Positions 43,374-53,889 of a stretch of 64,000 nucleotides of DNA are shown in pieces. Position numbers and translations under genes: made by a program. Numbering within the stretch: position 1 is the stretch's first letter; each line of letters begins with the position of its first letter. The stretch comes from Thiopseudomonas alkaliphila. GTDB taxonomy: Bacteria; Pseudomonadota; Gammaproteobacteria; Pseudomonadales; Pseudomonadaceae. The stretch is from positions 846,501 through 910,500 of the forward strand of contig NZ_CP012358.1 of NCBI RefSeq assembly GCF_001267175.1. Reading direction: 5' to 3'. The notes under the pieces are model-generated. The model saw nothing but the letters and a program-made list of their open reading frames with translations, made no database searches and had not been told where the DNA came from.

Positions 43374-44609
43374 TTACTCCGTTTTTTTAGTAGGTGCATC
43401 CAAATCAAAGGCGGTATGCAGCGCACGCACTGCCAGCTCTAAGTATTTTTCTTCAACTACTACGGACACTTTAATTTCAGAAGTGGAAATCATCTGAATA
43501 TTAATATTTTCTTTGGCTAAAGCCTCAAACATGCAGCTTGCAACTCCGGCATGGGAACGCATGCCGACACCTACGATGGACACCTTAGCAATGTTAGTGG
43601 TTCCCGCCACTTCACGGGCACCGATAGACGCAGCGACACTATTGAGTACCTCTAACGCCTTGTCATAGTCCAAATGATTGACGGTAAAGGTAAAATCGGT
43701 GGTGTTATCTTTAGCCACATTTTGCACGATCATATCTATTTCAATATTGGCCGCACTCACCGGTCCTAAAATCTTAAACGCCACACCTGGAGTATCTGGC
43801 ACGCCGCGGATAGTCAGCTTGGCTTCATCACGACTAAATGCAATACCTGAAATAACTGGCTGTTCCATGGAATCCTCATCATCTAAAGTAATTAGGGTGC
43901 CCGCCCCTTCTTGAAAACTGTGTAATACACGCAGTGGTACGTTATATTTTCCAGCAAACTCAACGGCGCGAATTTGCAAAATTTTTGAACCCAAACTGGC
44001 CATTTCGAGCATTTCCTCAAAAGTGATTTGCTCAAGGCGCTTCGCTTGCGGCACTACCCGTGGGTCGGTCGTGTAAACACCATCCACATCAGTATAAATT
44101 TGGCACTCGTCCGCTTTAAGCGCTGCTGCTAAGGCCACTGCAGTGGTGTCAGAACCGCCACGACCTAAGGTCGTAATATTTCCTTGCTCATCTACCCCCT
44201 GAAACCCAGCCACTACCACCACTTTGCCAGCTTGTAACTGTGCCCGGACCTTGCTTTCATCGATACTTAAAATTCGCGCCTTGCTAAATTCACTGTCTGT
44301 GACTAACGGAATCTGCGCGCCGGTAAAGGAGACTGCAGGCACTCCTTGCTTAATCAATGCCATCGACAATAAGGCAATTGTAACTTGCTCACCGGTTGAA
44401 ACCATTACATCCATTTCACGCTTTGAGGGCTTTTCCGTAATTTGCTGAGCCAGCGCTAATAAACGGTTGGTCTCTCCACTCATTGCAGATACGACCACCA
44501 CAATGTCATGCCCATCTGCACGAAACTGTTTAATTTTGGCAGCCACTTGCTCAATTCGCTCAGTTGAGCCGACAGAAGTTCCACCAAACTTTTGTACGAT
44601 TAACGCCAT
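43374..44609 (-). CDS. lysC: Aspartate kinase
   Basis: Phosphorylates aspartate, the first step to lysine, threonine, methionine and isoleucine. 411 residues: kinase domain starting MALIVQKFGGTSVGS, with FQGVDEQGNITTLGRGGSDTTAVALA and QIYTDVDGVYTTDPR, and two C-terminal ACT domains (GVPDTPGVAFKILGPV and SIVGVGMRSHAGVAS) that give feedback control. It is the single-function type. In this window hom and thrC lie far away at 5.4-8.1 kb, so the pathway is dispersed as in Pseudomonas. Confidence 0.96.
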   Translation of the reverse strand: MALIVQKFGGTSVGSTERIEQVAAKIKQFRADGHDIVVVVSAMSGETNRLLALAQQITEKPSKREMDVMVSTGEQVTIALLSMALIKQGVPAVSFTGAQIPLVTDSEFSKARILSIDESKVRAQLQAGKVVVVAGFQGVDEQGNITTLGRGGSDTTAVALAAALKADECQIYTDVDGVYTTDPRVVPQAKRLEQITFEEMLEMASLGSKILQIRAVEFAGKYNVPLRVLHSFQEGAGTLITLDDEDSMEQPVISGIAFSRDEAKLTIRGVPDTPGVAFKILGPVSAANIEIDMIVQNVAKDNTTDFTFTVNHLDYDKALEVLNSVAASIGAREVAGTTNIAKVSIVGVGMRSHAGVASCMFEALAKENINIQMISTSEIKVSVVVEEKYLELAVRALHTAFDLDAPTKKTE

Positions 44610-44644
44610 TTAAACTGCCTCCCCTAATAAACCAAATGTCCAAC

Positions 44645-44677
44645 TAAAATCGCCCAAGGGCTGCTTGGGCGATTTTT
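44645..44677 (-). terminator. Terminator between alaS and lysC
   Basis: AAAATCGCCCAAG (44646-44658) and CTTGGGCGATTTT (44664-44676) form a perfect 13-bp stem with a 5-base loop. The minus strand ends the stem in TTTT, just after the alaS stop. Confidence 0.82.
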
Positions 44678-44680
44678 GCG

Positions 44681-47308
44681 TTATTTGCTACGTGCGGCCA
44701 CAAACGGACTCACTAACGCCAATGCCTCTGCAACCTTACTGCTATCGGTACCGCCGCCTTGCGCCATATCCGGACGCCCACCACCCTTTCCACCTACTAC
44801 GGCAGCGGCCTCACGCATTAAGTCACCGGCTTTAAGCGTCGCAGTCAGATCCTTAGTGACACCAGCCACCAGCACCACTTTATCCTCAACCACACTCGCC
44901 AAGAGCACCACTGCACTGCCGAGTTTATTTTTTAACTGATCAATCAGTGCTAATAAAGCTTTACCATCTAGCCCATCCAGCTGAGCTGCTAGCACTTTTA
45001 CGCCGTTAATCTCAACCGCTTCACTTGCCAAGTCACTGCCTGCAGCACTGGCGGCTTTGGCTTTTAATTGCTCTAGCTGCTTTTCTAACTGGCGACTGTG
45101 CTCAACTAAGTGCTCCAGCTTTTCCAGTAAATTGTCACGATTACCTTTAACCAGTTGCGCTGCTTGCTTAACTTGCTCTTCTGCTTGGTTGAGCCAAGTT
45201 AACGCCGCCTCGCCAGTGATCGCCTCAATCCGGCGTACTCCCGCAGCAACGCCGCCCTCGCTAATAATTTTAAACAGGCCTAGATCACCAGTACGTTCTG
45301 CGTGAATTCCACCACACAGCTCAACTGAGAAATCACCACCCATGCTTAACACCCGTACACTGTCACCATACTTCTCACCAAATAAGGCCATCGCGCCCTT
45401 AGCTTTAGCGCTTTCGATATCGGTGATTTCAGTGGCCACGGCGGTATTGCGACGAATCTCATCATTTACCATCTGCTCTAAGGCCGCGATTTGTTCCGCC
45501 GTCACAGCTTCAAAATGACTAAAATCAAAACGCAAACGCTGACTATCAACCAAAGAGCCTTTCTGCTGCACATGCTCGCCTAGCACTTTGCGTAAAGCCG
45601 CATGTAATAAGTGCGTGGCTGAGTGATTAAGCGCAGTGGCTTGGCGTACGTCTGCTGCCACTTGGGCGCTTAAGGTATCACCCAGTTTGAGTGCCCCTTG
45701 AGCTAATACGCCCTGATGCAAATAGGCATCACTGGCTTTCGTCGTATCTTGCACATCAAAGCGCATATTATTGGCTAGCAAGTGTCCGCAATCACCAACC
45801 TGACCACCGGATTCAGCATAAAAAGGGGTTTGATTCAGCACCACTACTCCTTCATCGCCTTCCGCTAACTGGTCTACTGCAACCCCTTGCTTAATCAAGG
45901 CCACCACCACTGCATCGGCTTTGGTGTATTCGTAACCTAAGAATTCAGTAGCCGCATCCAACTTAATTAAGCTGTTGTAATCCAGGCCAAAGGAGCTAGC
46001 TGCACGGGCGCGCTCACGCTGAGCCTCCATCGCCGCAGTAAAACCGACCTCATCAATACTTAGTTCACGCTCGCGGGCAATATCTGCAGTTAAATCCATT
46101 GGAAATCCATAGGTGTCATAAAGCTTAAACACCACATCCCCAGGAATCACACTGCCGTCTAATGCCGCTAAGTCCTGCTCTAGAATTCGCAGGCCCTGCT
46201 CTAAAGTTTTAGCAAACTGCTCTTCTTCCAGCTTTAAAATACGCTCGATCTGCGCTTGCTGAGCCACTAACTCAGGGAAGGCCTGCCCCATTTCGGCAAC
46301 CAGTGCCGCCACAATTTTATGGAAGAATGTGCCCTTAGCACCTAGCTTATTTCCATGGCGACAGGCGCGACGGATAATCCGGCGTAACACGTAACCCCGG
46401 CCATCATTGCTGGGTAGCACACCATCAGCAATTAAAAAACTGCACGAGCGAATATGGTCAGCCACTACCTTTAACGAAGGCGCCTCATCATTGGCGCACC
46501 CAATCGCTTGCGCGCACGCTGCTAACAGGTTTTGGAATAAATCAATTTCATAGTTGGAGTTCACATGCTGCAGTACTGCACTGATCCGCTCTAACCCCAT
46601 CCCGGTATCTACGCTAGGCGCAGGTAAAGGATGCATAACGCCATCAGCGGTACGGTTGTACTGCATAAACACGTTATTCCAGATTTCAATATAACGGTCA
46701 CCGTCTTCTTCTGGCGAACCTGGAGGGCCACCCCAAATGTGCTCGCCATGATCAAAGAAAATCTCCGTACATGGACCACAAGGCCCAGTGTCACCCATAG
46801 CCCAGAAGTTATCCGAAGCGTAACGCGCGCCGCCATTGTCACCAATGCGTACCATACGCGCCTCAGGTACGCCTATTTCTTGGGTCCAGATGTCATACGC
46901 TTCATCATCTTCGGCGTAAACGGTTACCCACAGCTTATCTTGCGGTAAATTCAACCACTTTTCAGAGGTTAAAAACTCCCAGGCGTAATGAATCGCATCA
47001 CGCTTGAAATAGTCACCAAAGCTAAAGTTGCCTAGCATTTCAAAGAAGGTATGGTGACGAGCGGTATAGCCCACATTTTCTAAGTCATTATGTTTACCGC
47101 CAGCACGGACACACTTTTGGCTGGAAGTTGCGCGGGTGTAGGCGCGCTTTTCTAATCCAAGAAAACAGTCTTTAAACTGGTTCATTCCCGCGTTAGTAAA
47201 AAGTAGCGTGGGATCGTTATCAGGGATAAGAGAGCTTGAAGCTACACGGGTGTGCCCCTTTTCTTCAAAAAACTGAAGAAAAGCTTCACGAATTTCTGCG
47301 CTTTTCAT
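44681..47308 (-). CDS. alaS: Alanyl-tRNA synthetase
   Basis: Charges tRNA-Ala and edits misacylated Ser/Gly. 875 residues, the normal length. Aminoacylation domain starts [26 protein letters not shown] and includes [11 protein letters not shown]; the editing domain has [18 protein letters not shown] (HxxxH) and the zinc-site [13 protein letters not shown]; the C-terminal C-Ala domain ends [20 protein letters not shown] precedes the ATG. Confidence 0.97.
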   Translation of the reverse strand: MKSAEIREAFLQFFEEKGHTRVASSSLIPDNDPTLLFTNAGMNQFKDCFLGLEKRAYTRATSSQKCVRAGGKHNDLENVGYTARHHTFFEMLGNFSFGDYFKRDAIHYAWEFLTSEKWLNLPQDKLWVTVYAEDDEAYDIWTQEIGVPEARMVRIGDNGGARYASDNFWAMGDTGPCGPCTEIFFDHGEHIWGGPPGSPEEDGDRYIEIWNNVFMQYNRTADGVMHPLPAPSVDTGMGLERISAVLQHVNSNYEIDLFQNLLAACAQAIGCANDEAPSLKVVADHIRSCSFLIADGVLPSNDGRGYVLRRIIRRACRHGNKLGAKGTFFHKIVAALVAEMGQAFPELVAQQAQIERILKLEEEQFAKTLEQGLRILEQDLAALDGSVIPGDVVFKLYDTYGFPMDLTADIARERELSIDEVGFTAAMEAQRERARAASSFGLDYNSLIKLDAATEFLGYEYTKADAVVVALIKQGVAVDQLAEGDEGVVVLNQTPFYAESGGQVGDCGHLLANNMRFDVQDTTKASDAYLHQGVLAQGALKLGDTLSAQVAADVRQATALNHSATHLLHAALRKVLGEHVQQKGSLVDSQRLRFDFSHFEAVTAEQIAALEQMVNDEIRRNTAVATEITDIESAKAKGAMALFGEKYGDSVRVLSMGGDFSVELCGGIHAERTGDLGLFKIISEGGVAAGVRRIEAITGEAALTWLNQAEEQVKQAAQLVKGNRDNLLEKLEHLVEHSRQLEKQLEQLKAKAASAAGSDLASEAVEINGVKVLAAQLDGLDGKALLALIDQLKNKLGSAVVLLASVVEDKVVLVAGVTKDLTATLKAGDLMREAAAVVGGKGGGRPDMAQGGGTDSSKVAEALALVSPFVAARSK

Positions 47309-47422
47309 AAATTCTTCCAGACTTGGTTGGCTCGGCTAATAAACCGTTTTTCTGTGACTATCGCCATTTGGCATATAATGGCGCGCATTATAGCGAATTA
47401 AGGCTATACCGTCAGCTACCGA

Positions 47423-47698
47423 TCAATGGTTGCAGTCGGGGCCATGCACATGCTCTTCAGCGTCTGCAGGGTCCATCTCTAGCTGCAGGCTCATTAAGTT
47501 GGTCGCTAAAGGACGAATCACTAAGTTCGCGTACTCACTATCCTCTTCTTCCACTTCCACGCCCATCAGCAATTGACCGTCGCCGACGTGCTGCACCCAA
47601 ATTTCTTTACCTTGCCACTTAATTGCAAAACGTCCGCACTCTACTTGGCTGAGCTCGCCGTCTGCATTTTCTAAAATTAATTCAAAACCTGATTTCAT
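47423..47698 (-). CDS. Small acidic protein with a His/Cys tail, function unknown
   Basis: A 91-residue protein, strongly acidic in the centre (GVEVEEEDSEYANL) and ending HVHGPDCNH, a potential metal-binding tail. No signal peptide or membrane segment. It lies between argD and alaS on the minus strand. I recall a similar small conserved hypothetical near alaS in Pseudomonas (the PA0902 position), but this is not verified. ATG 47698 is used; a TTG two codons upstream is in frame. Confidence 0.7.
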   Translation of the reverse strand: MKSGFELILENADGELSQVECGRFAIKWQGKEIWVQHVGDGQLLMGVEVEEEDSEYANLVIRPLATNLMSLQLEMDPADAEEHVHGPDCNH

Positions 47699-47713
47699 TA
47701 CCAATACCTAACT

Positions 47714-47743
47714 AAAAAACGCCGCAGGCACTAAATCTGCGGC
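47714..47743 (-). terminator. Terminator of argD
   Basis: GCCGCAG (47721-47727) and CTGCGGC (47737-47743) form a 7-bp GC-rich stem. The minus strand continues GTTTTTT. Confidence 0.85.
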
Positions 47744-47763
47744 TAAAAACACTGATTAAATGA

Positions 47764-48987
47764 TTACGCTTGAGCTAACAGCTGTTGCAAGGCTTTCTCT
47801 AAACGCGCAAGCCCTTCATCAATATCCGCGTACTCAATGACTAAGCTCGGAGCAAAACGCACAACATCAGGCCCTGCTTGCAAGAGCATCAGCCCTTGTT
47901 GCTCAGCGGCTTTCAGCACTTCACCTGCCTTGCCCTGCCAAGCCTCGCTTAAGACTGCACCAAGCAACAAGCCCATGCCACGCACTTGCTGAAATACGCC
48001 GTATTCTGTAGCAAGCTGATGTAAACGTTCAGTAAAATACTGACTCCGTGCTTGTACGCCAGCCATGGTGCTCTCGTTATTAACGATACTGAGCACCCGA
48101 TCAGCCACAGCACAGGCTAATGGATTACCGCCAAAGGTGGTGCCATGGGTCCCTACGGCTAAATGCTGCGCCAGCTCTTCGGTGGTCAGCATCGCTGAGA
48201 TCGGAAAACCGCCACCCAGCCCTTTCGCACTGGTTAAAATATCGGGTTGCACGCCGTAGTGCTGGTAAGCATAGAGCTGCCCTGTACGACCGACGCCAGT
48301 TTGCACCTCATCAAAAATCAGCAACGCATTGTGCTTATCGCATAAAGCCCGCACCCCTTCCAAATAGCTTTGGGTCGCCGGCAACACACCGCTTTCACCC
48401 TGAATCGGCTCCAAAATCACCGCACAGGTTTTATCAGAGATTTGCGCTTCTAAAGCCGCTAAATCGTTAAAGGGTACATGGGCAACACCAGCAGGTTTTG
48501 GTCCAAAACCATCCGAATACTTCGGCTGCCCAGCTACGCTGACAGTAAAGAAGGTGCGGCCATGAAAGCTATCAAGGGCCGAGATAATCTCGTATTTTTC
48601 TGCCCCATACTTATTAAAAGCTACCCGCCGCGCCAACTTTAACGCCGCCTCATTAGCTTCAGCGCCTGAGTTACTAAAAAACACTCGCTCGGCAAAGGTG
48701 GCGGCCACTAAGTGCTTAGCTAAGCGTAACGTCGGCTCATTGGTAAATACGTTAGAGATATGCCATAGCTGGTTAGCCTGTTGGGTTAACGCCTCGACTA
48801 ATGCGGGATGACAGTGTCCTAAGCTATTCACTGCGATACCACCGGCAAAATCAATCAGCTCTCGACCACTTTGATCCCAGACTCGTGAGCCTTGTGCTCG
48901 AACCGGAACAAATCCCGCTGGCGCATAATTGGGAACCATTACCTGATCAAAGTCTTCCCGTTGAACAGGTGTCTCTAGAACTGACAT
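47764..48987 (-). CDS. argD: Acetylornithine/succinylornithine aminotransferase
   Basis: A class III PLP aminotransferase used in arginine synthesis (N-acetylornithine) and, in Pseudomonas AruC, in arginine breakdown (succinylornithine). 407 residues; [63 protein letters not shown] with D226, and PLP lysine K255 in [11 protein letters not shown]. It closely resembles P. aeruginosa AruC. The aruFGDBE genes that accompany aruC there are not adjacent, so the biosynthetic role may be the main one. AGGAGA precedes the ATG. Confidence 0.9.
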   Translation of the reverse strand: MSVLETPVQREDFDQVMVPNYAPAGFVPVRAQGSRVWDQSGRELIDFAGGIAVNSLGHCHPALVEALTQQANQLWHISNVFTNEPTLRLAKHLVAATFAERVFFSNSGAEANEAALKLARRVAFNKYGAEKYEIISALDSFHGRTFFTVSVAGQPKYSDGFGPKPAGVAHVPFNDLAALEAQISDKTCAVILEPIQGESGVLPATQSYLEGVRALCDKHNALLIFDEVQTGVGRTGQLYAYQHYGVQPDILTSAKGLGGGFPISAMLTTEELAQHLAVGTHGTTFGGNPLACAVADRVLSIVNNESTMAGVQARSQYFTERLHQLATEYGVFQQVRGMGLLLGAVLSEAWQGKAGEVLKAAEQQGLMLLQAGPDVVRFAPSLVIEYADIDEGLARLEKALQQLLAQA

Positions 48988-49312
48988 GATTTTCTCCTAG
49001 GAACAATCACAGTGGAAGGTGCCACTGATCACCTGCGAACCACGTTCGCTAAAATGGGGATTACTCTACTGCTTTTTTCACAAAACTGCTGCAATAAAAT
49101 GCGCTTAGCGCTGATCTTTATCGCTCCTGCTAATGAACTGTTCCAGTGCCTAGGCTTAGATAGCTCTCGGTCAACCCTAGATCTGCTGCAAATAGCCTAG
49201 CAGCCCTTGTAAAAGCACAGCTTTCAGCCGAGGTAATTACCTACCCCTATCCGCTGGCTATCAATAACAGGTAAAATGATCACTTTTACCGTTGTGGATG
49301 CAAAACAATCAA
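48988..49312. other. Intergenic region between argD and ttcA
   Basis: About 325 bases holding the divergent promoters of argD and ttcA. A 62-codon frame at 49012-49200 lacks a ribosome-binding site and family-like features and is not accepted as a gene. An imperfect palindrome lies at 49270-49290. Confidence 0.45.
49270..49290 (+). promoter_or_regulatory. Palindrome upstream of ttcA
   Basis: GGTAAAA and TTTTACC flank a TGATCAC core, 22 bases before the ttcA start. It could be an operator or the base of an mRNA hairpin affecting translation; no regulator is identified. Confidence 0.3.
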
Positions 49313-50137
49313 ATGAGTACGCTTTCAGTCAAACATGCAAAACTTCAAAAACGCCTGCGCCGTCTCGCCGGTGAAGCGGTTACTGACTTCAATATGATTG
49401 AAGACGGCGACAAGATCATGGTTTGTTTGTCTGGCGGTAAAGACAGCTACACCTTGTTGGATGTATTACTGCATTTACAAAAGGTCGCACCTATTTCCTT
49501 TGAGTTAGTCGCAGTCAACATGGACCAAAAACAGCCCGGCTTTCCGGAGCATGTTTTACCGGCTTATCTTAAAGAGTTAGGCGTGCCTTACCATATTATT
49601 GAAAAAGACACCTACTCAGTGGTGAAAGAAAAAATTCCAGAGGGTAAAACCACCTGCTCGCTGTGCTCCCGTTTACGCCGTGGCACGCTCTATACCTTTG
49701 CCGATGAAATTGGCGCGACCAAAATGGCGCTTGGCCATCACCGTGATGACATTCTGGAAACCTTTTTCTTAAATATGTTCTACGGCGGCACCTTAAAAGC
49801 CATGCCACCCAAGCTACTCTCGGATGATGGTCGCAACGTGGTGATTCGCCCACTGGCTTACTGCAAAGAGACGGATATTGCCGAATACGCTGAGTTTAAA
49901 GAATTCCCGATTATTCCTTGTAATCTCTGTGGCTCCCAAGAAAACCTCCAGCGGCAAGTGGTTAAAGGCATGCTGCAAGATTGGGAACAGCGCACTCCAG
50001 GCCGTTTGGATATCATGTTCCGCTCATTGCAAAATGTTGCGCCCTCACAATTGGCTGACACCCAACTGTTTGACTTTAAGAGCCTACGGGTTGATCAGTC
50101 TGCCCCAATGCGCTACCTGGATGTAACCGAGCTCTAG
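49313..50137 (+). CDS. ttcA: tRNA 2-thiocytidine(32) synthetase TtcA
   Basis: Thiolates C32 of several tRNAs using ATP, cysteine-derived sulfur and a [4Fe-4S] cluster. 274 residues from [22 protein letters not shown]-loop SGGKDS at 40-45, cluster cysteines in [10 protein letters not shown] and further cysteines in [14 protein letters not shown] 49313 is chosen because family members begin M(S/G)TLSV; in-frame starts seven and five codons upstream are less likely. No good ribosome-binding site is seen. Confidence 0.94.
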   Translation: MSTLSVKHAKLQKRLRRLAGEAVTDFNMIEDGDKIMVCLSGGKDSYTLLDVLLHLQKVAPISFELVAVNMDQKQPGFPEHVLPAYLKELGVPYHIIEKDTYSVVKEKIPEGKTTCSLCSRLRRGTLYTFADEIGATKMALGHHRDDILETFFLNMFYGGTLKAMPPKLLSDDGRNVVIRPLAYCKETDIAEYAEFKEFPIIPCNLCGSQENLQRQVVKGMLQDWEQRTPGRLDIMFRSLQNVAPSQLADTQLFDFKSLRVDQSAPMRYLDVTEL

Positions 50138-50231
50138 CCCGCGTGCCCCAGATCCTTAGCAGAGGATTAGACAGTTATTTAATTAGCTTGCTAAGGTATT
50201 CACTGATATTTACTAGGCACAAGGTTAGGTT

Positions 50232-51416
50232 ATGGCTGAATCCACCCAGCAAGTTTTTATTGAGCGCGGCACTGTCGCTTATCGCAAAGCTACCCTTGCG
50301 CTATTTTGTGCTGGCTTTGCCACCTTTGCCTTGCTGTATTGTGTGCAGCCTTTACTGCCGCAATTGGCCGAAGCGTTTCAAGTATCGGCAGCCACCAGTA
50401 GCCTGGCCTTATCTAGCACTACTTTGAGCTTGGCTTGTTGCTTACTGGTAGCGGGTGCCTTAAGTGAAAGCTGGGGACGTAAACCCATTATGGCTATTGG
50501 CTTACTGCTCGCCTGTGCCCTGGGTATTGCCTGCGCCCTCGTGCGTGACTGGCATAGCCTTTTAGTGTTACGCACCCTGCTTGGTATTGCTTTAAGCAGT
50601 TTACCTGCACTGGCCATGGCTTATGTGGGCGAGGAGTTTTCTCCCCGTTCACTGCCCGTAGCGATGGGACTGTATGTCGGCGGTACCGCACTCGGCGGCT
50701 TATTAGGCCGCTTACTGGCTGGTTGGCTCAGTGATCTAGGCGGCTGGAGTTTGGCGCTGGGAGGAATTTCTGCCCTAGGTGCATTGGCGTGTTTGCTCTT
50801 TATCTGGTTACTGCCGCCTGCCCAACACTTTCAGCCACAACCTTTTTCCATTGTAGGATTAAGCCGTAACTTTAAGACCCACTTGCTGAACCCGCAGTTA
50901 CGCCGACTGTTTTTGCTGTCCTTTTTATTAATGGGCAGTTTTGTGGCGCTGTTTAATTACATTGGTTTTCATTTATTACAACAGCCGTTTGCCCTCTCTT
51001 CCACCGTCATTGGCCTGTTATTTTTGGTCTACTTGTTTGGTATGGTGAGTGCTAATTGGAGTGGACGCTTAGTTCAACGCTTTGGCGCTAAACCCGTACT
51101 CAATAGCAGCCTAGGATTGATGCTACTGGGCGTGCTCTTATGCCTCACGCAATGGCTGCCTAGTGTGATTCTCGGCTTAAGCTTATTTACAATTGGTTTT
51201 TTTGCCGCCCATGCAGTGGCTTCTGGTTTAGTTGGGCAAAAAGCCTGCAGCGCCAAAGCCCAAGCTTCAGCACTGTATCTGTGTACCTACTATTTAGGCT
51301 CCAGTGCACTGGGCTATAGCAGTGGCTGGATTTGGGATCATTTTAACTGGAACTGGCTCATTCTGTTTTTAGCTACCGTGCTGCTGGGGGCGCTGTATAG
51401 CACCCGCAAACTGTAA
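50232..51416 (+). CDS. MFS transporter (YnfM/DHA1-like)
   Basis: A 394-residue inner-membrane carrier with about 12 helices. Helix 1 has LALFCAGFATFALLYCVQPLLPQLAEAF, the YnfM-type signature. A motif A-like loop GALSESWGRKPIMAI follows helix 2, and there is a motif C-like glycine cluster YVGGTALGGLLGRLLAGWLSDLGGW. Substrate unknown; the E. coli relatives include putative sugar or drug exporters. It starts about 95 bases after ttcA and ends 11 bases from the convergent pyrF. Confidence 0.83.
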   Translation: MAESTQQVFIERGTVAYRKATLALFCAGFATFALLYCVQPLLPQLAEAFQVSAATSSLALSSTTLSLACCLLVAGALSESWGRKPIMAIGLLLACALGIACALVRDWHSLLVLRTLLGIALSSLPALAMAYVGEEFSPRSLPVAMGLYVGGTALGGLLGRLLAGWLSDLGGWSLALGGISALGALACLLFIWLLPPAQHFQPQPFSIVGLSRNFKTHLLNPQLRRLFLLSFLLMGSFVALFNYIGFHLLQQPFALSSTVIGLLFLVYLFGMVSANWSGRLVQRFGAKPVLNSSLGLMLLGVLLCLTQWLPSVILGLSLFTIGFFAAHAVASGLVGQKACSAKAQASALYLCTYYLGSSALGYSSGWIWDHFNWNWLILFLATVLLGALYSTRKL

Positions 51417-51427
51417 CTGGTTTTAGC

Positions 51428-52117
51428 TTAATTTAAGCTCTGCAGAATTTGTTCAACCATCAGTGCCGGATCCGCCGCTTGAGTAATAGGTCGTCCGACC
51501 ACTAGGTAATCAGCTCCTGCCTGTATTGCCTGTGCTGGCGTTAAAATCCGCTTTTGATCATTGGCCGCACTGCCGGCAGGACGAATGCCAGGGGTGACTA
51601 AGCTCAACTGCGGAAAGTTACTCTTTAGCTCAACGGCCTCTTGGGCTGAGCACACCAAACCATCTAGCTCAGCCTGGGCAGCTAATCCAGCTAAGCGCAA
51701 CACTTGTTCTTGGGGCGCTAGATCAAGACCAATACCGGCTAAATCCGCCTGCTCCATACTGGTTAATACCGTCACACCAATTAATAATGGATTCATTCCG
51801 CTGCGCTTTTCCAGCTCCTCACGGCAAGCGGCCATCATTTTTAGCCCACCCGAGCAGTGCACATTCACCATCCACACACCTAACTCTGCCGCAGCTTTAA
51901 CTGCCATTGCAGTGGTATTAGGGATGTCATGAAATTTTAAGTCTAAAAACACTTCAAAACCTTTGGCTTGTAAGGCCTCAACCACCGCCGGTCCGCAACG
52001 AGTAAATAACTCTTTACCTACTTTAACTCGGCACTGCGCGGGGTTTAAGCGAGCTGCCATGGCCAACGCAGCGTCATGGGTAGGGAAATCTAGCGCAACA
52101 ATAATAGGTTTGGTCAT
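51428..52117 (-). CDS. pyrF: Orotidine 5'-phosphate decarboxylase
   Basis: Last step of UMP synthesis. 229 residues from [18 protein letters not shown]; catalytic Asp-Lys-Asp network begins at VKVGKELF and [12 protein letters not shown], and the phosphate loop is [10 protein letters not shown] 52117 is used; an in-frame ATG five codons earlier overlaps a weak site. It stands alone on the minus strand, convergent with the MFS gene. Confidence 0.95.
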   Translation of the reverse strand: MTKPIIVALDFPTHDAALAMAARLNPAQCRVKVGKELFTRCGPAVVEALQAKGFEVFLDLKFHDIPNTTAMAVKAAAELGVWMVNVHCSGGLKMMAACREELEKRSGMNPLLIGVTVLTSMEQADLAGIGLDLAPQEQVLRLAGLAAQAELDGLVCSAQEAVELKSNFPQLSLVTPGIRPAGSAANDQKRILTPAQAIQAGADYLVVGRPITQAADPALMVEQILQSLN

Positions 52118-52256
52118 AAGGTTCTCAATCATGCAAACAAGATATAGTGAGGCTATTGTACCGATTTAATCGACTGATTTGCGCAGCAACCCAGGCAATT
52201 ATTTAATCTCGCAAGGGTCTGACTGCATAAGCACAACCTCAGCACAGGAGAAAACT

Positions 52257-52433
52257 ATGCCTTGGTACCTATGGGGATTAATCATTGTCATTTTTGGCTC
52301 AGTAATTGGCAGCCTGCTCTGGCTGAAAAACTCAGCCAACAAAATGCCGATTGATCCTGACAAGCTAGAACGGATGAAAGAGCGTAACGCTGAACTTGAA
52401 GCCCAAGAACAAGCTAAAGAGCAGCAAGACTAA
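52257..52433 (+). CDS. DUF2897-family small membrane protein
   Basis: A 58-residue protein starting MPWYLWGLIIVIFGSVIGSLLWLKNSANKMP, one membrane helix, then a charged helix (PDKLERMKERNAELEAQEQ). This pattern matches the DUF2897 family as I recall it; function unknown. CAGGAGA precedes ATG 52257, whereas the longer in-frame start has no such site. It ends 17 bases before fumC and may be co-transcribed. Confidence 0.75.
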   Translation: MPWYLWGLIIVIFGSVIGSLLWLKNSANKMPIDPDKLERMKERNAELEAQEQAKEQQD

Positions 52434-52450
52434 CCGACCAGGAAATCACC

Positions 52451-53839
52451 ATGAAGACACGTATTGAAACCGATAGCATGGGCGAAATTGATGTCCCGCA
52501 AGCAGCGTACTGGGGTGCCCAAACCCAACGTTCAAAGCAAAACTTTGTGATTGGCGAGCAACGCATGCCACTGGCAGTAATCCATGCCTTAGCGCAAATT
52601 AAAAAAGCCGCGGCTCGCGTTAACCATCGTCTGGGTGATCTCACCCCTGAATTAGCGCAGTGGATTGAGCAAGCGGCTGATGAGGTCATTGCCGGTCAGC
52701 TTGATGAGCATTTCCCGTTAGTGGTGTGGCAAACCGGCAGTGGCACCCAAAGCAATATGAACGTCAATGAAGTCATCGCTGGCCGTGCCAACGAATTAGC
52801 AGGCCAAGCACGGGGCGGCAAATCGCCCGTGCATCCAAACGATCATGTCAACCGCGCCCAAAGCTCCAATGATTGCTTTCCTACCGCGATGCATATTGCC
52901 GCGCTCAAGGCCGTGCTGAGCCAACTATTACCCGCAGTTAAACATTTGCGTAATGGGCTCGAACAGCAAGCTCATCAGCATATGAATCTGGTAAAAACTG
53001 GGCGCACTCATTTAATGGATGCCACGCCCATTAGTTTCGGTCAAGAGCTGTCGGCATTTGTGGCGCAACTAGACTTAGCCAAGCAAACCATTGAAGCCAC
53101 CTTACCTCAAGTAGCACAGCTAGCCCAAGGCGGCACCGCGGTAGGCACTGGACTTAATGCACCCAAAGGCTTTGCTGAAGCCATCGCCCAAGAGCTGGCT
53201 GAAATTACCCAACTCCCACTTACTTCAGCCCCCAATAAGTTCGCCGCTCTCGCTGGACAAGAAGCGTTAGTCAGCCTCTCAGGTGCGTTAAAAACCCTAG
53301 CCACCACACTGATTAAACTGGCCAATGATTTACGCTTATTAGGCTCAGGACCACGGGCTGGTTTAGGTGAAGTGCTACTGCCTGAAAATGAGCCAGGCAG
53401 CTCAATCATGCCTGGCAAGGTCAACCCTACCCAATGTGAAGCGTTGTCCATGCTGTGCTGCCAAGTGATTGGTAATGATGTCAGTATTACCACTGCAGCC
53501 ACCCACGGCCACTTACAGCTCAATGTGTTTAAGCCGGTAATTATTCACAATATTTTAGAGTCGATCCGCTTACTGGCCGATGGCTGCCAAAACTTCCAAG
53601 ATCACTGCGTTGCCGATATGCAGCCTAATGCCAAAATGATGCAACAGCATTTAGAACAAGGATTAATGCTGGTAACCGCGCTTAACCGACACATCGGTTA
53701 CGACAACGCAGCCAAAATTGCTAAAAAAGCCCACGCCGAACACCTTACCTTGCGCGAAGCAGCGATTGCGCTGAACTTAGTAACCGATGAGCAGTTTAGC
53801 CAGTGGGTTAATCCAGCCCTTATGCTTGCACCCAACTAA
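52451..53839 (+). CDS. fumC: Fumarate hydratase class II
   Basis: Iron-independent interconversion of fumarate and malate in the TCA cycle. 462 residues; VWQTGSGTQSNMNVNEVIAGRA, VHPNDHVNRAQSSNDCFPTAMH, KTGRTHLMDATPI, and the superfamily signature GSSIMPGKVNPTQCE with the catalytic serine loop. AGGAAA precedes the ATG. No fumA-type gene is in the window. Confidence 0.96.
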   Translation: MKTRIETDSMGEIDVPQAAYWGAQTQRSKQNFVIGEQRMPLAVIHALAQIKKAAARVNHRLGDLTPELAQWIEQAADEVIAGQLDEHFPLVVWQTGSGTQSNMNVNEVIAGRANELAGQARGGKSPVHPNDHVNRAQSSNDCFPTAMHIAALKAVLSQLLPAVKHLRNGLEQQAHQHMNLVKTGRTHLMDATPISFGQELSAFVAQLDLAKQTIEATLPQVAQLAQGGTAVGTGLNAPKGFAEAIAQELAEITQLPLTSAPNKFAALAGQEALVSLSGALKTLATTLIKLANDLRLLGSGPRAGLGEVLLPENEPGSSIMPGKVNPTQCEALSMLCCQVIGNDVSITTAATHGHLQLNVFKPVIIHNILESIRLLADGCQNFQDHCVADMQPNAKMMQQHLEQGLMLVTALNRHIGYDNAAKIAKKAHAEHLTLREAAIALNLVTDEQFSQWVNPALMLAPN

Positions 53840-53860
53840 TTCTCTGCTACTTAAATCCTA

Positions 53861-53889
53861 CCAGCGCTTAGCACTTCATTAGGCGCTGG
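53861..53889. terminator. Hairpin between convergent fumC and TSUP genes
   Basis: CCAGCGC (53861-53867) pairs with GCGCTGG (53883-53889) around a 15-base loop. No good T-tract; position between convergent ends suggests a weak bidirectional stop. Confidence 0.35.

Noticed and set aside
49012..49200. 62-codon plus-strand frame between argD and ttcA
   Set aside because: No ribosome-binding site, no recognisable domain, and placed in a divergent promoter region.
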